This document shows, piece after piece, positions 18,124 to 30,630 of a stretch of DNA of 64,000 nt. This DNA comes from Marinobacter orientalis. GTDB taxonomy: Bacteria; Pseudomonadota; Gammaproteobacteria; Pseudomonadales; Oleiphilaceae. The DNA lies in NCBI RefSeq assembly GCF_004792665.1, contig NZ_SRZX01000001.1:496001-560000 (forward strand). The letters run 5' to 3'. Position 1 is the first letter of the stretch, and every line of letters starts with the position of its first letter. Under the pieces are notes generated by a model. That model was not told the DNA's origin. It searched no databases and worked only from the letters and a program-made list of their open reading frames with translations. The translations under genes and the position numbers were made by a program.

Positions 18124-19170
18124 ATGAACGTTCGGGAACTGCTTTTTGGCCGTGGTCGCGACTGGCTGTCTCACACCCTGTCCACTGCCGAGCATGCGTC
18201 CTCGGAGAAAGTCGTTGTACTTTCTGATGGTACCGGGCTGCAACTTCAGGATTCGGGGTTACTGTACCTGGAACCGCCAGCCGGGCGTCCCAATCCCGAT
18301 AACGAGTCACTGATTGTTTCCGCTGGCATTCATGGTAATGAAACCGCGCCCATTGAGGTTCTCAATAGCCTGCTGAATGAACTGCTCGCTGGCAACTGGC
18401 AACTGGCCTGTCCGATGCTGTTGATACTGGGAAACCCGCCAGCGATGGATGCTGGAGAGCGGTTTATTGAGGTGAATCTTAACCGGCTGTTCGGTGAAGC
18501 CCATCGCAAACCCGAATACCGGGGGCTTGCCGAAGCAGAGCGTGCCTGGGAGCTGGAACGGGCTTGCCAGGCGTTTGCCTCGAAGCATCCTGCCAACCTC
18601 TGCCACTATGACCTGCACACCGCCATCCGTCCTTCCCTGCGGGAGAAATTCGCGCTGTACCCGTTTGTTGCGGGGCGGGACGTGCCCCGGGCACAGATTG
18701 ATTTCCTGGTAGAGGCGGAGGTAGACACCCTGCTGATGCAGCACCGTGAGGGCACCACTTTTGCGTCATTTTCCTCCACCTTGCTCGGGGCAGAAAGCTT
18801 TACCGTGGAGCTTGGCAAGGCCCGGCCTTTCGGACACAACGACCTCAGCCAGTTCACCGGCATCAGCAACGCCCTGAGGCGGCGGATGAAGGGCGATGAG
18901 CCACCAGAGCCTGACAGGACGTCAAACAGGATAACGGTCTTTGAAGTGGTGCATGAGATCCTGAATACCGGCCCCGGCTTCCGCTTTCATGTGCCCGACG
19001 ATGTCGCAAATTTCACCATCTATGATCCGGGAACGGTGATATGGGAAGACGACGCTACCTGCTACAGGGTCGGCGATGAGCCCGAGGCCATTGTGTTCCC
19101 CAATCGCAACGTGCCCGTGGGCCAGCGTGTGGGGCTGATGGTAAGGCACCGGCACCGCGGGCACACGTAG
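18124..19170 (+). CDS. astE: Succinylglutamate desuccinylase
   Basis: Zinc hydrolase for the last step of the arginine succinyltransferase pathway: N-succinylglutamate to glutamate and succinate. The 348-residue protein has the zinc ligands of the AstE/aspartoacylase family in SAGIHGNETAPIE (His and Glu, residues about 65-68) and in CHYDLHTAIRPSL, plus VELGKARPFGHNDLSQF and the C-terminal IVFPNRNVPVGQRVGLMV. The start has a GGAGAG ribosome binding site. It is placed after the importer genes, not after astB, with an RND efflux module lying between it and the other ast genes. Confidence 0.93.
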   Translation: MNVRELLFGRGRDWLSHTLSTAEHASSEKVVVLSDGTGLQLQDSGLLYLEPPAGRPNPDNESLIVSAGIHGNETAPIEVLNSLLNELLAGNWQLACPMLLILGNPPAMDAGERFIEVNLNRLFGEAHRKPEYRGLAEAERAWELERACQAFASKHPANLCHYDLHTAIRPSLREKFALYPFVAGRDVPRAQIDFLVEAEVDTLLMQHREGTTFASFSSTLLGAESFTVELGKARPFGHNDLSQFTGISNALRRRMKGDEPPEPDRTSNRITVFEVVHEILNTGPGFRFHVPDDVANFTIYDPGTVIWEDDATCYRVGDEPEAIVFPNRNVPVGQRVGLMVRHRHRGHT

Positions 19171-19184
19171 CCACTTCATGGCCA

Positions 19185-22100
19185 TCAGGCCGGTGCATTC
19201 TCCGGCTCAGCTACCTTGCAACGGATCACGCGGGTACAAACCGACGGCACGACCAGCAGTGTCAATACCGTGGAAGCCAGCAACCCTGAAATGATGGCCC
19301 ATGCCATCGGCGGCCACAAAGTAGAGCTCGAGAAGGCCAGCGGCAGCAGGCCGGCAACGGTGGTTCCGGTTGTCAGCAGAATGGGCCGGGTGCGTTGCTC
19401 CACAGCCTTGCGAACTGCATCGCGGATGTTGTCCCCCTGTTCCAGCTGCCGGTCCATCACGTCCAGCAGGACGATGGCGTTGTTCACCACGATCCCCACC
19501 AGCGCAATCACACCCAACAGCGACTGGAACCCGAACGGCGAGCCGGAGAGCACCAGCCCCGGAAAGATTCCTACCGCCGCCAGGGGCACCGTCAGCAAAA
19601 TAATGCCCACACGACGGAAAGAATTGAACTGTATCAACAGGAAGAACAGTAACAGCAGCACCCCGATGGGGGCCGTGGTCAGCAATGCGTTGTTGGCATC
19701 GCCGGAGCCCTCGGCATCGCCACCCATTTCCAGCCGCGTTCCGGGCGGCAGCGGGTTTTCTTCGAGCGCTGAGTCCAGCCCTTCCAGAGCCTGGCTGAAA
19801 CCGTAGCCGGCATGAAGGTTGGACCAGACCGTGTTCATCCGCGTGCCATTGCGCTGATAGCGGGCGGCGGACTGCCAGGAGGTTTCCACCGAGGCGATGG
19901 CCGACAGGGGTACCGCATCACCCTGGTCGTTGTAGATGTTCACTGACAGTAACCTGGGCAGTGACAGGCTGGTGCCTTCACGGGAGCGCAGCACCAACGG
20001 AATCGGGTCTTCCTCCTGACGGTATTGCTCTGCCACGACGCCAAAACTCTGGCCGTACAGGCTCTGCGCCACGTCAGACCGGTTCAGGCCGAAACGGGCA
20101 GCACTGGCATCGTCTACATTGATAGCGATACTGGGAATGCCCATATCCAGGTCGTGGCGCACATCCACAGTCCCCTCAACCCCGCGCAACGCTGCAAACA
20201 GCTGTTCCACCGCGCGGGCACGGGTTTCATCACTGGCGTGGTACACCCGTATTTCCACCGGGGCAGCGCGGGGCGGCCCCTGGCCGAGGATGCCTGCGGT
20301 AACCTCCAGCTCCGGCATTTCCTGCCGGGCATACGCCCGTATCCACTGCACCAGACCGGTAGTGTCCTCCAGGGTGGGTGTCGATACCACGATCCGGCCA
20401 CGGTTGGGCGCCTGGGGCTCCCTCCGCAGATTGTAGTAGAAGCTCGGGCCGGTGAAACCGGTGAACCGGTGTACCTTGATCGCTTCCGGCCGGGTGCGAA
20501 TAGCTCGCTCCAGATCCGCTGCCACCGTGGCCGTGCGCTTCTGGTCCGTGCCGTCGGGCATGTAAAGCTCAACGATTACCTGGGGGCGATCCGCATTGGG
20601 AAAGAACTGCTGTTTCATGAACGGCGTCAGCGACAGGCTGAATACCACCAGCGCCGCACCTGCGAGAATCAGGGTTCCAGGCCGCCGTGCGACCAGGCTT
20701 CCCAGGAACCGGGACAGACCAACCAGCCGGTCTTCCCGCGCATCTGCTTTGCGGGGTTTGAGAAAACGGGCCGCCAGCAGTGGCACCGCGGAAATCGCCA
20801 GCAGATAACTGACCGACAGGGTGAGCATGATCATCACCGGCACACCGCGGGTGAAATCCGCCGTTCCGCCCTTGGATAACAGCAAAGGCATAAACGCCGC
20901 TATGGTAGTGCCCGTTGAGGCACCCAGGGGCCCCGCCAGTTCCCTCACCGATCGTTTCAGGGCATCCAGCCTGCGCATGCCACCATCCAGGTAGCCCTGA
21001 ATGCTCTCCACAATCACGATGGCGTTATCAATCAGGATGCCCAGGGATATCACCATGCCGATCACGGCAATCTGGTGCAGTACTCCGCCACCCAGGTCAT
21101 AGAGTCCGATACTGATCAGCGCCACCATTGGCAGAATGGATGCCACCAGAATACCCATGCGGATACCCATTCCGGTGAACACCACCGCCACAATAATGAT
21201 CACCGACAACACCAGGCTCCAGGCCAGGTTGTCCAGGCGCTCTTCCACCTTGTCAGGCTGGAAGAACATCTCTCGGATTTCGTAGGGGGCAAACTCATTG
21301 CGAATCACCGATAATCGTTCACGCACCCGCTCACCAAAGCGGATGGCATCGGTGGTGCCCTCCTCCATGATCATGGACACCAGTACTACACGCTCGCCGT
21401 CATACCAGGCTTCCGGTTGCCGGGGCTCGGCCGGGCCGCGCCACACGTCCGCAACAGCAGCCAGAGGGACCTGGGAGCCGTCCGGCAATTCAAGTGGCGT
21501 TGCGCGTATGGCCTCTACGCTGGTGAACTCGCTGTTGGGTAATACTGACAGCCGGCGTCCATCCGCAACGATAAACCCGCCCGGGGTGGTCTGGTTTCGT
21601 CGTGCAAGGGTGTCCAGCACTCGCGCCGGCGAAATGCCCAATCGATATATAGCGGCATCATCCAGTGCCAGGGTAATCTGCTCGTCGACATCCGCGTCCA
21701 GTTCAATGCGCGACACACCGGGAATATCCGACAGGTTCTGCTTGAGCCGCTCCGCCACATCACTCAGTTCCGTTACCGACGCGGAACCACTGACCGCCAG
21801 GATGATGGCGGGAATATCAATCATGCGATCATCGAGCACCATCTGGCCGACATCGTCCGGGAACTCCAGACGCGCCCGGTCCATGGCCTGGCGCACCCGG
21901 TCCCAGGCGGAATCGGTATCGTAGATGTTGTCGTTCAGGCGCACACGGAATACGGCCACGCCGGTGCGGGCAGTGGCCTGGGAGAAATCCACTTCCTCCA
22001 CCTGCCGCAGTTCGTCGGACAGCGGCTGCAGCACCAACCGTTCCACCGCCTCGGCGCTGGCGCCGGGGTAGTTGATGGTAATCAGGCCGGCACGGTACGG

Positions 22101-22214
22101 AAAGGAAGGGTCTTCCTGGCGTGGCATGGTGCTGTAGGCGGCAATACCCAGAAGGCATAGCATGGTGACCACCATGCCCAGCAAACGCTGGAAGTTCAGC
22201 AGGCGCACTGACAT
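19185..22214 (-). CDS. RND efflux pump inner-membrane transporter
   Basis: Proton-driven drug/metabolite exporter of the HAE1-like RND superfamily, 1009 residues, with the duplicated plan of six helices and a large periplasmic loop in each half. The N-terminus RLLGMVVTMLCLLGIAAYSTMPRQEDPSFPYR is the usual first helix. TM4 reads GILIDNAIVIVESI, so the first of the two proton-relay aspartates of AcrB is kept while the second position is Asn, as in many non-AcrB RND pumps. Its ATG overlaps the end of the adaptor gene by one base. No TolC-type channel gene is nearby, so it must borrow one. The substrate cannot be told from sequence. Confidence 0.92.
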   Translation of the reverse strand: MSVRLLNFQRLLGMVVTMLCLLGIAAYSTMPRQEDPSFPYRAGLITINYPGASAEAVERLVLQPLSDELRQVEEVDFSQATARTGVAVFRVRLNDNIYDTDSAWDRVRQAMDRARLEFPDDVGQMVLDDRMIDIPAIILAVSGSASVTELSDVAERLKQNLSDIPGVSRIELDADVDEQITLALDDAAIYRLGISPARVLDTLARRNQTTPGGFIVADGRRLSVLPNSEFTSVEAIRATPLELPDGSQVPLAAVADVWRGPAEPRQPEAWYDGERVVLVSMIMEEGTTDAIRFGERVRERLSVIRNEFAPYEIREMFFQPDKVEERLDNLAWSLVLSVIIIVAVVFTGMGIRMGILVASILPMVALISIGLYDLGGGVLHQIAVIGMVISLGILIDNAIVIVESIQGYLDGGMRRLDALKRSVRELAGPLGASTGTTIAAFMPLLLSKGGTADFTRGVPVMIMLTLSVSYLLAISAVPLLAARFLKPRKADAREDRLVGLSRFLGSLVARRPGTLILAGAALVVFSLSLTPFMKQQFFPNADRPQVIVELYMPDGTDQKRTATVAADLERAIRTRPEAIKVHRFTGFTGPSFYYNLRREPQAPNRGRIVVSTPTLEDTTGLVQWIRAYARQEMPELEVTAGILGQGPPRAAPVEIRVYHASDETRARAVEQLFAALRGVEGTVDVRHDLDMGIPSIAINVDDASAARFGLNRSDVAQSLYGQSFGVVAEQYRQEEDPIPLVLRSREGTSLSLPRLLSVNIYNDQGDAVPLSAIASVETSWQSAARYQRNGTRMNTVWSNLHAGYGFSQALEGLDSALEENPLPPGTRLEMGGDAEGSGDANNALLTTAPIGVLLLLFFLLIQFNSFRRVGIILLTVPLAAVGIFPGLVLSGSPFGFQSLLGVIALVGIVVNNAIVLLDVMDRQLEQGDNIRDAVRKAVEQRTRPILLTTGTTVAGLLPLAFSSSTLWPPMAWAIISGLLASTVLTLLVVPSVCTRVIRCKVAEPENAPA

Positions 22215-23293
22215 CAGCGCACCTCCACCGCATCACCGTCGGCAATCCGGGTCATACCGGCGTAGACCACCCGGTCACCGGCGGTAAGATCGCTGGCATC
22301 CACTACCACGCGCTCGCCGATAATCCGCTGAACGTTGACCGGCACCCGGCGGACTGTGCCATCGGAGACACGAAATACGCTGGCGCCGCCATTGGATTTC
22401 ATCACCGCCAGCAGTGGCACAGTCGTGGCAACAGTCTCGCGGGGTGTGATACCCACCTCCACCGGCTCCCCCGGCTCCAGAGTATCCGCAGGCAGGCTTA
22501 CCAGCACAGGGTGAAGCTCACCGCGAACACCGCCAGACTGGGCAATTTCCACGATGGAACCGGTTTCTGGCGGATGGTTGCGATCCTGCACGGACCACAC
22601 CGGTAACAATTGCCCCAGTGACACATGGCTGAGCATGTAAGCCGGCACCCGCACTTCCACTTCACGGCCCTCGGGGGAAGACAGCCGCATCACTGGCTGT
22701 CCGGATGCCACGAACTCGTCCCGCTCGACCAGCAATGCTTCGACCCGGCCATCAAATGGCGCTCGCAGCTCACTTTCCTGCAATAGCCGCGTGGCTTCGG
22801 CGAGGGACGCTTCCGCCGTTGCCATACTGGCCTTCAGGCTGTCCCGCCGGGAAGCCAATTGTTCCAGCCCCTGTTCCGACACCACGCCGCGCTCGTGCAA
22901 CTGGCGGGAGCGCTCCCACTCCCGTTTCGCCTGATCGTACTGGGTTCTGAGCTCTTCCAGGCGCGCGGCGGCAGAATCCCGGGCCGGCTCCAGGGCCGGG
23001 TTGTATACCCGTGCCAGCAGGTCACCGGTTTTCACGGTCTGCCCCAGTTCAACCGCCCGTTCACGGAGAGTGCCACTGACCTGAAACGTCAGCGTTGCCC
23101 GCTGGGCCGCCCGCACAATACCCGAGAAGCGCAGCGACACGCCCTCGGTCTGGCCACCGGTTACCTCGGCGGCACGCACGGTAATGGGAGCAGCACCCTG
23201 GTCCGAAGCCGGCTCACTGGACTTACAGCCACTGACAGACAGAATCAGAACAGCCGCGAGAGAGACGATGGCGCGATACCGGCTGGCGTTCAT
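22214..23293 (-). CDS. RND efflux periplasmic adaptor lipoprotein
   Basis: Membrane fusion protein of 359 residues linking the RND pump to an outer-membrane channel. Start MNASRYRAIVSL at 23293 has an AGAGGA site and gives a lipoprotein signal with lipobox SVSGC (Cys23). A lipoyl-like half motif (ERAVELGQTVKTGDLLARVYNP), a long alpha-hairpin (residues about 95-150, rich in Arg/Glu) and the second half motif LRAPFDGRVEALLVERDEFV are visible, then beta-barrel and membrane-proximal domains. It is the first gene of the adaptor-pump operon and is divergent from the tetR gene, which probably represses it. Confidence 0.9.
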   Translation of the reverse strand: MNASRYRAIVSLAAVLILSVSGCKSSEPASDQGAAPITVRAAEVTGGQTEGVSLRFSGIVRAAQRATLTFQVSGTLRERAVELGQTVKTGDLLARVYNPALEPARDSAAARLEELRTQYDQAKREWERSRQLHERGVVSEQGLEQLASRRDSLKASMATAEASLAEATRLLQESELRAPFDGRVEALLVERDEFVASGQPVMRLSSPEGREVEVRVPAYMLSHVSLGQLLPVWSVQDRNHPPETGSIVEIAQSGGVRGELHPVLVSLPADTLEPGEPVEVGITPRETVATTVPLLAVMKSNGGASVFRVSDGTVRRVPVNVQRIIGERVVVDASDLTAGDRVVYAGMTRIADGDAVEVR

Positions 23294-23363
23294 TGAGAGG
23301 TCCTCTCTTCCTTGTTCATGATGTGTTGTTGATCGCCCGTCCGATGGGCAAAAATTATTAACG

Positions 23364-23394
23364 GACATAATGTCATTCTTTGACAATTTGTCAA
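23364..23394. promoter_or_regulatory. Tandem palindromic operators between tetR and the RND operon
   Basis: Two palindromes that share GACA-N3-TGTC: GACATAATGTC at 23364-23374 and TTGACAATTTGTCAA at 23380-23394. Their centres are 18 bases apart, close to two helical turns, a spacing expected for two regulator dimers. The second overlaps a perfect TTGACA -35 box (23380-23385), with TATATC as -10 at 23404-23409, for the tetR gene. They are the obvious binding sites for the TetR protein. Confidence 0.7.
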
Positions 23395-23457
23395 TAATCG
23401 GCTTATATCCCTGACCATGTATCATGAAAGTGCCGTCTCAACAATCCGGAATCCGCT

Positions 23458-24099
23458 ATGAGTGAGCCGTTAAAAACCCGTAGAGAGAAAGAGAAGCAGG
23501 CAAGGTATGACGCCATCCTGGATGCGGCCGAGCTGGCATTTTCGGAGAAGGGCTACGAACGCACGTCGATGGATGACATTGCCCGTACCGCCGCGCTGAG
23601 CCGCGCGCTGCTGTACGTGTACTTCAGGGACAAGGCTGCCATCCAGCACGGCATCATGCTGCGCGCCGGCCACAGCCTGTGCCGCCGCTTCAGGGAAGCC
23701 CGTGAGACCGCCGATACCGGATTGGCGCAGATCAGGGCCATGGGGGTGGCCTATTACCAGTTCTACCGCGATCAGCCGGATTATTTCTCGGCACTGACAA
23801 CGGCCTCCACCGCCATGGCAGCGGCGGACGATGAGCTGGCAAACGAGATGCTCTGCTGCAAGGCAGAAACCATGGACCTGATGGTAAGCGCCATTCGCCT
23901 GGGCCTGGAAGACGGCACCATGAACCGCGACCGAATCCAGGAACCGGTGGAAACAGCACTGTACCTTCGCGGAGCGCTACACGGTGTAATCATGCTCTGC
24001 CAGAGCGAAATGGACGAAAGCGGCCAGGAGGAAAACTTTCCTGCCGAGTCGCTGATCCGTCACACCATGGAGATGCTGACTTCGTCTATTGCCTCGTGA
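23458..24099 (+). CDS. TetR-family regulator of the RND efflux operon
   Basis: 213-residue regulator. The N-terminal helix-turn-helix is RYDAILDAAELAFSEKGYERTSMDDIARTAALSRALLYVYFRDKAAI (residues 17-63), a classic TetR/AcrR domain; the C-terminal two thirds is the variable ligand domain with helices rich in Met and Cys (ANEMLCCKAETMDLM). It is divergent from the adaptor-pump operon across a 164-base gap that holds two GACA-N3-TGTC palindromes, so local repression relieved by an effector is likely. The effector is unknown. Confidence 0.88.
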   Translation: MSEPLKTRREKEKQARYDAILDAAELAFSEKGYERTSMDDIARTAALSRALLYVYFRDKAAIQHGIMLRAGHSLCRRFREARETADTGLAQIRAMGVAYYQFYRDQPDYFSALTTASTAMAAADDELANEMLCCKAETMDLMVSAIRLGLEDGTMNRDRIQEPVETALYLRGALHGVIMLCQSEMDESGQEENFPAESLIRHTMEMLTSSIAS

Positions 24100-24198
24100 G
24101 TGAGGCTTGGCGTTAACAGCAAAGATGACAGCCTGATTTGAAATGCAGGTCAGGCAGAGAGAAGAGACATCCGATATTTTGCCATCGCCGCTGAAAGC

Positions 24199-24370
24199 TG
24201 TCGGATTACGCTTCGCTAATCCGACCTACGCGGAGACGTTACCAGTCAGGCGCCCGATTCAAACCGCTGTCGGATTACGCCTTTGGCTAATCCGACCTAC
24301 GCTGAGAGGTTACCAGTCAGCCACCGGATTCAAACCGTAGGTCGGATTAGCCAAAGGCGTAATCCGACAA
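24199..24370. repeat. Cluster of three REP-like palindromes with a 70-bp tandem unit
   Basis: Three copies of the extragenic palindrome TCGGATTA...TAATCCGACCTACG: 24199-24230, 24268-24301, and an inverted copy at 24338-24370. The spacer TTACCAGTCAG...GATTCAAACCG is also repeated (24239-24266 and 24310-24337), so two tandem units of about 70 bp are followed by a reversed copy. The whole 304-base gap between the convergent tetR and astB genes contains nothing else that I can recognise; transcripts from both sides would end in these hairpins. Confidence 0.85.
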
Positions 24371-24403
24371 ATAAAGGCATCACCACCGAAGACAGACCGA
24401 AGC

Positions 24404-25744
24404 TCAAAGCTGAAAGTCATACACAGACCCAAGCCCCAGAATCCCCGTCAACTCATCCAGTGCCTTGCGAACCTCCTCAAGCAGCATCGGGTCCCCAAGA
24501 TCCTCCTGTGACAGTTCCTCCCGGTAATGCGCCTCGACCCACGTCGTCAGCCGCTCGTAAAGCGCATCATTGAGCAACACACCATGATGCATGGCCTTGA
24601 GTTCGTCATCATCCAGCACCACCCGCAACCGGAGACACGCCGGCCCACCGCCGTTGCGCATGGACTGTTTGACGTCGAACACTTCCACCGAGGTAATGGG
24701 CCCGGCATTCGCAACCAGTTCATCGAGATAACCGCTGACCGACGCGATTTCGCGGCACTCCCCCGGCACTGCCAGCATCATGCCGTCCGGTGTGTTCAGT
24801 AACTGGCTGTTAAACAGATAGGAAGCCACCGCATCTTCCAGTGGCACCTGATCACTGCTGACACGCACCGCTTCCAGTTCTGCACCGGTCAGGCGGGAGC
24901 GGATGTCGGCCAGAACCTGTTCTTCGTCCAGAAACGCCAGTTCGTGATAGAACAGGGTGTTGCCGTTGCCCACCGCGATAACATCGTTATGGAAGACGCC
25001 GGCATCAATGGCTTCCGGATTCTGCTGGGCAAACACCGCGCGGCTGTCCTTCAGACCATGCAGCCGGGCAACAGCCTGTGAGGCTTCCAGGGTCTGGCGG
25101 GCGGGGTAGAGCCTGGGAGCCGGTGCCTGTTCGTTGAAGGCAACTTTGCCATAGACGAACAGTTCCACACCCGGCTCGCCGTAGCCGCCACACAGACGGG
25201 TGTGGTTAGCCGCACCCTCATCACCGAACTGGCTGACTGAGGGCAGCGCCGGGTGATGGGCGAAGCGGGACTCATCCGTGAAAATGGCTTTCAGGGCCCG
25301 GCCGGTAACGGCATGTTCAATGGAACGATGGAACTTGGCGCTCAGGTTGGCCGGAGTGAAGTGCACACGGCTATCGGAGGTGTCTGCACTCGGCGACACA
25401 GTGGCGGCATTGGCCGTCCACATGGCGGATGCCGACGACACCGCCGCCAGAATGGCGGGGCTCTGTTCGGCAGCGGCCCGCAGCACATCGCTATCGGAGC
25501 CATCGAAACCCAGTGCACGCAAGGTAGCGACATGGGGGCGTTCATGGGGTGGCAGGACACCCTGAACATAACCCCGGTCAGCCAGCCGTTTCATCTTGGC
25601 CAGCCCCTGCAAAGCCGCTTCCCTGGGATTGGAGACCGCGCGAACGTTGGACCTGGAGGCCACGTTACCCCATGAGAGCCCGGCGTAGTTATGACTGGGC
25701 CCGACCAGGCCATCAAAGTTGGCTTCTACCGCGTGCTTGGCCAT
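24404..25744 (-). CDS. astB: N-succinylarginine dihydrolase
   Basis: Second enzyme of the AST pathway: N-succinylarginine plus two water to N-succinylornithine, CO2 and two ammonia. The 446-residue length is typical. The N-terminus [24 protein letters not shown] is a family hallmark; the catalytic His lies in [13 protein letters not shown] and the catalytic Cys in [16 protein letters not shown], as in the amidinotransferase-like fold. It begins 12 bases after astD on the same strand and is the last gene of astC-aruF-aruG-astD-astB. REP-like palindromes follow it. Confidence 0.96.
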   Translation of the reverse strand: MAKHAVEANFDGLVGPSHNYAGLSWGNVASRSNVRAVSNPREAALQGLAKMKRLADRGYVQGVLPPHERPHVATLRALGFDGSDSDVLRAAAEQSPAILAAVSSASAMWTANAATVSPSADTSDSRVHFTPANLSAKFHRSIEHAVTGRALKAIFTDESRFAHHPALPSVSQFGDEGAANHTRLCGGYGEPGVELFVYGKVAFNEQAPAPRLYPARQTLEASQAVARLHGLKDSRAVFAQQNPEAIDAGVFHNDVIAVGNGNTLFYHELAFLDEEQVLADIRSRLTGAELEAVRVSSDQVPLEDAVASYLFNSQLLNTPDGMMLAVPGECREIASVSGYLDELVANAGPITSVEVFDVKQSMRNGGGPACLRLRVVLDDDELKAMHHGVLLNDALYERLTTWVEAHYREELSQEDLGDPMLLEEVRKALDELTGILGLGSVYDFQL

Positions 25745-25756
25745 GTCTCGGTCCCG

Positions 25757-28284
<2,528 letters not shown>

Positions 28285-28312
28285 GCCGGCCTCCTTCGTG
28301 CGATCACCCTGT

Positions 28313-29329
28313 TCATAACGCTGTAATCCTTACTTCGTCTCCGGAGCTTTTGCCCAGACACGTCCAGGTTTTCACCGGCACCTTTATCTCGTCGCCGAGG
28401 CTTTCGGTCAGTGTGGTCAATGTGCTGCGAAAATGCTCCCCTTCACCAGCGGAGATCAGGCACAGCTCACCCTCATCGGTATTGGCGGCATGCAAGGTTT
28501 TCGGATGACTGGTAACAACAGATTTGAGAGTGTCAGTACGGGCTTCCAGCACCGGGCCGGCATCGAAAATATCCAGGTAGCAACCACGGTGAAACCCTTC
28601 ATGCTGCAGCAGCTCGAAGGTTGCCTGTGTTTGCTGGTGGGGCTGGCCCAGTGCTTCCCGGGCCGCCTTGCTCAGCAGGGTGACGTAGATCGGATTGGGC
28701 GGCATGAGTTCGGCGATGAAGGTTTTGCTCAGCACGCTGGAATACTGGTCCGCGGTTTCAAAATCCATGTTGAAAAAATGCCGGCCCAGACTGTCCCAGA
28801 AAGGCACCTCCCCGGTTTCCGTCTGCACGCCCTGTATTTCCACCACAATATGATCGGTGAAAAGCTCCCGGTGAGCGGCGATGAACAGCATCCGGGCGCG
28901 GGACAGCAATTCGAAGGCATCGGTACCGCGCAATGCCGGTCTGATCGCAAACGAGCACAGCAGGGTATTGTCTGTCAGCGCATGGGACGGGTACAGAACT
29001 TCCACCCGCCGCGAAACCCCCAGCTCATGGGAGGCATGGATAAGCGCGTCCTGGCGGTAATTGTAGAAAGGTTGCCCGTTACCCGCGCGCGCATCGATAC
29101 CGGATACGCCCTGGACCTTGCCGGTGCCGGTATCTTCAAGCACAAACAGCAACCGTGTGGATTCACCGGCGTTGTTGCGGCCGGCAAAGGAACGGGCGGA
29201 CTGTTCGATTTTGGCGGACAGTGCGTCCTCTTTTTTTGGCAGCGTGGATGACATCCGGGGGCCCTGCCCGCCGGCGATGTCGAGTATGTCCTTCAGGTCA
29301 CCCGGCTGAGCCGGACGTACCAGCCACAT
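28313..29329 (-). CDS. aruF: Arginine N-succinyltransferase, alpha subunit
   Basis: Paralogous partner of AruG, 338 residues: MWLVRPAQPGDLKDILDIAG, PFYNYRQDALIHASHELGV, CSFAIRPALRGTDAFELLSRARMLFI and GCYLDIFDAGPVLEARTD align with the same positions in AruG. Position in the order astC-aruF-aruG-astD-astB matches the Pseudomonas aru operon and supports the alpha label. It lies 28 bases before aruG and 35 bases after astC, so one mRNA is expected. Cytoplasmic. Confidence 0.92.
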   Translation of the reverse strand: MWLVRPAQPGDLKDILDIAGGQGPRMSSTLPKKEDALSAKIEQSARSFAGRNNAGESTRLLFVLEDTGTGKVQGVSGIDARAGNGQPFYNYRQDALIHASHELGVSRRVEVLYPSHALTDNTLLCSFAIRPALRGTDAFELLSRARMLFIAAHRELFTDHIVVEIQGVQTETGEVPFWDSLGRHFFNMDFETADQYSSVLSKTFIAELMPPNPIYVTLLSKAAREALGQPHQQTQATFELLQHEGFHRGCYLDIFDAGPVLEARTDTLKSVVTSHPKTLHAANTDEGELCLISAGEGEHFRSTLTTLTESLGDEIKVPVKTWTCLGKSSGDEVRITAL

Positions 29330-29364
29330 AGGCGGCTCCCCTGTTCAGTGTCGTTGGTGATTGG

Positions 29365-30591
<1,227 letters not shown>

Positions 30592-30630
30592 TCAGCAAAA
30601 ACATGAAACGGTCTTTTTATCATACGCCAC

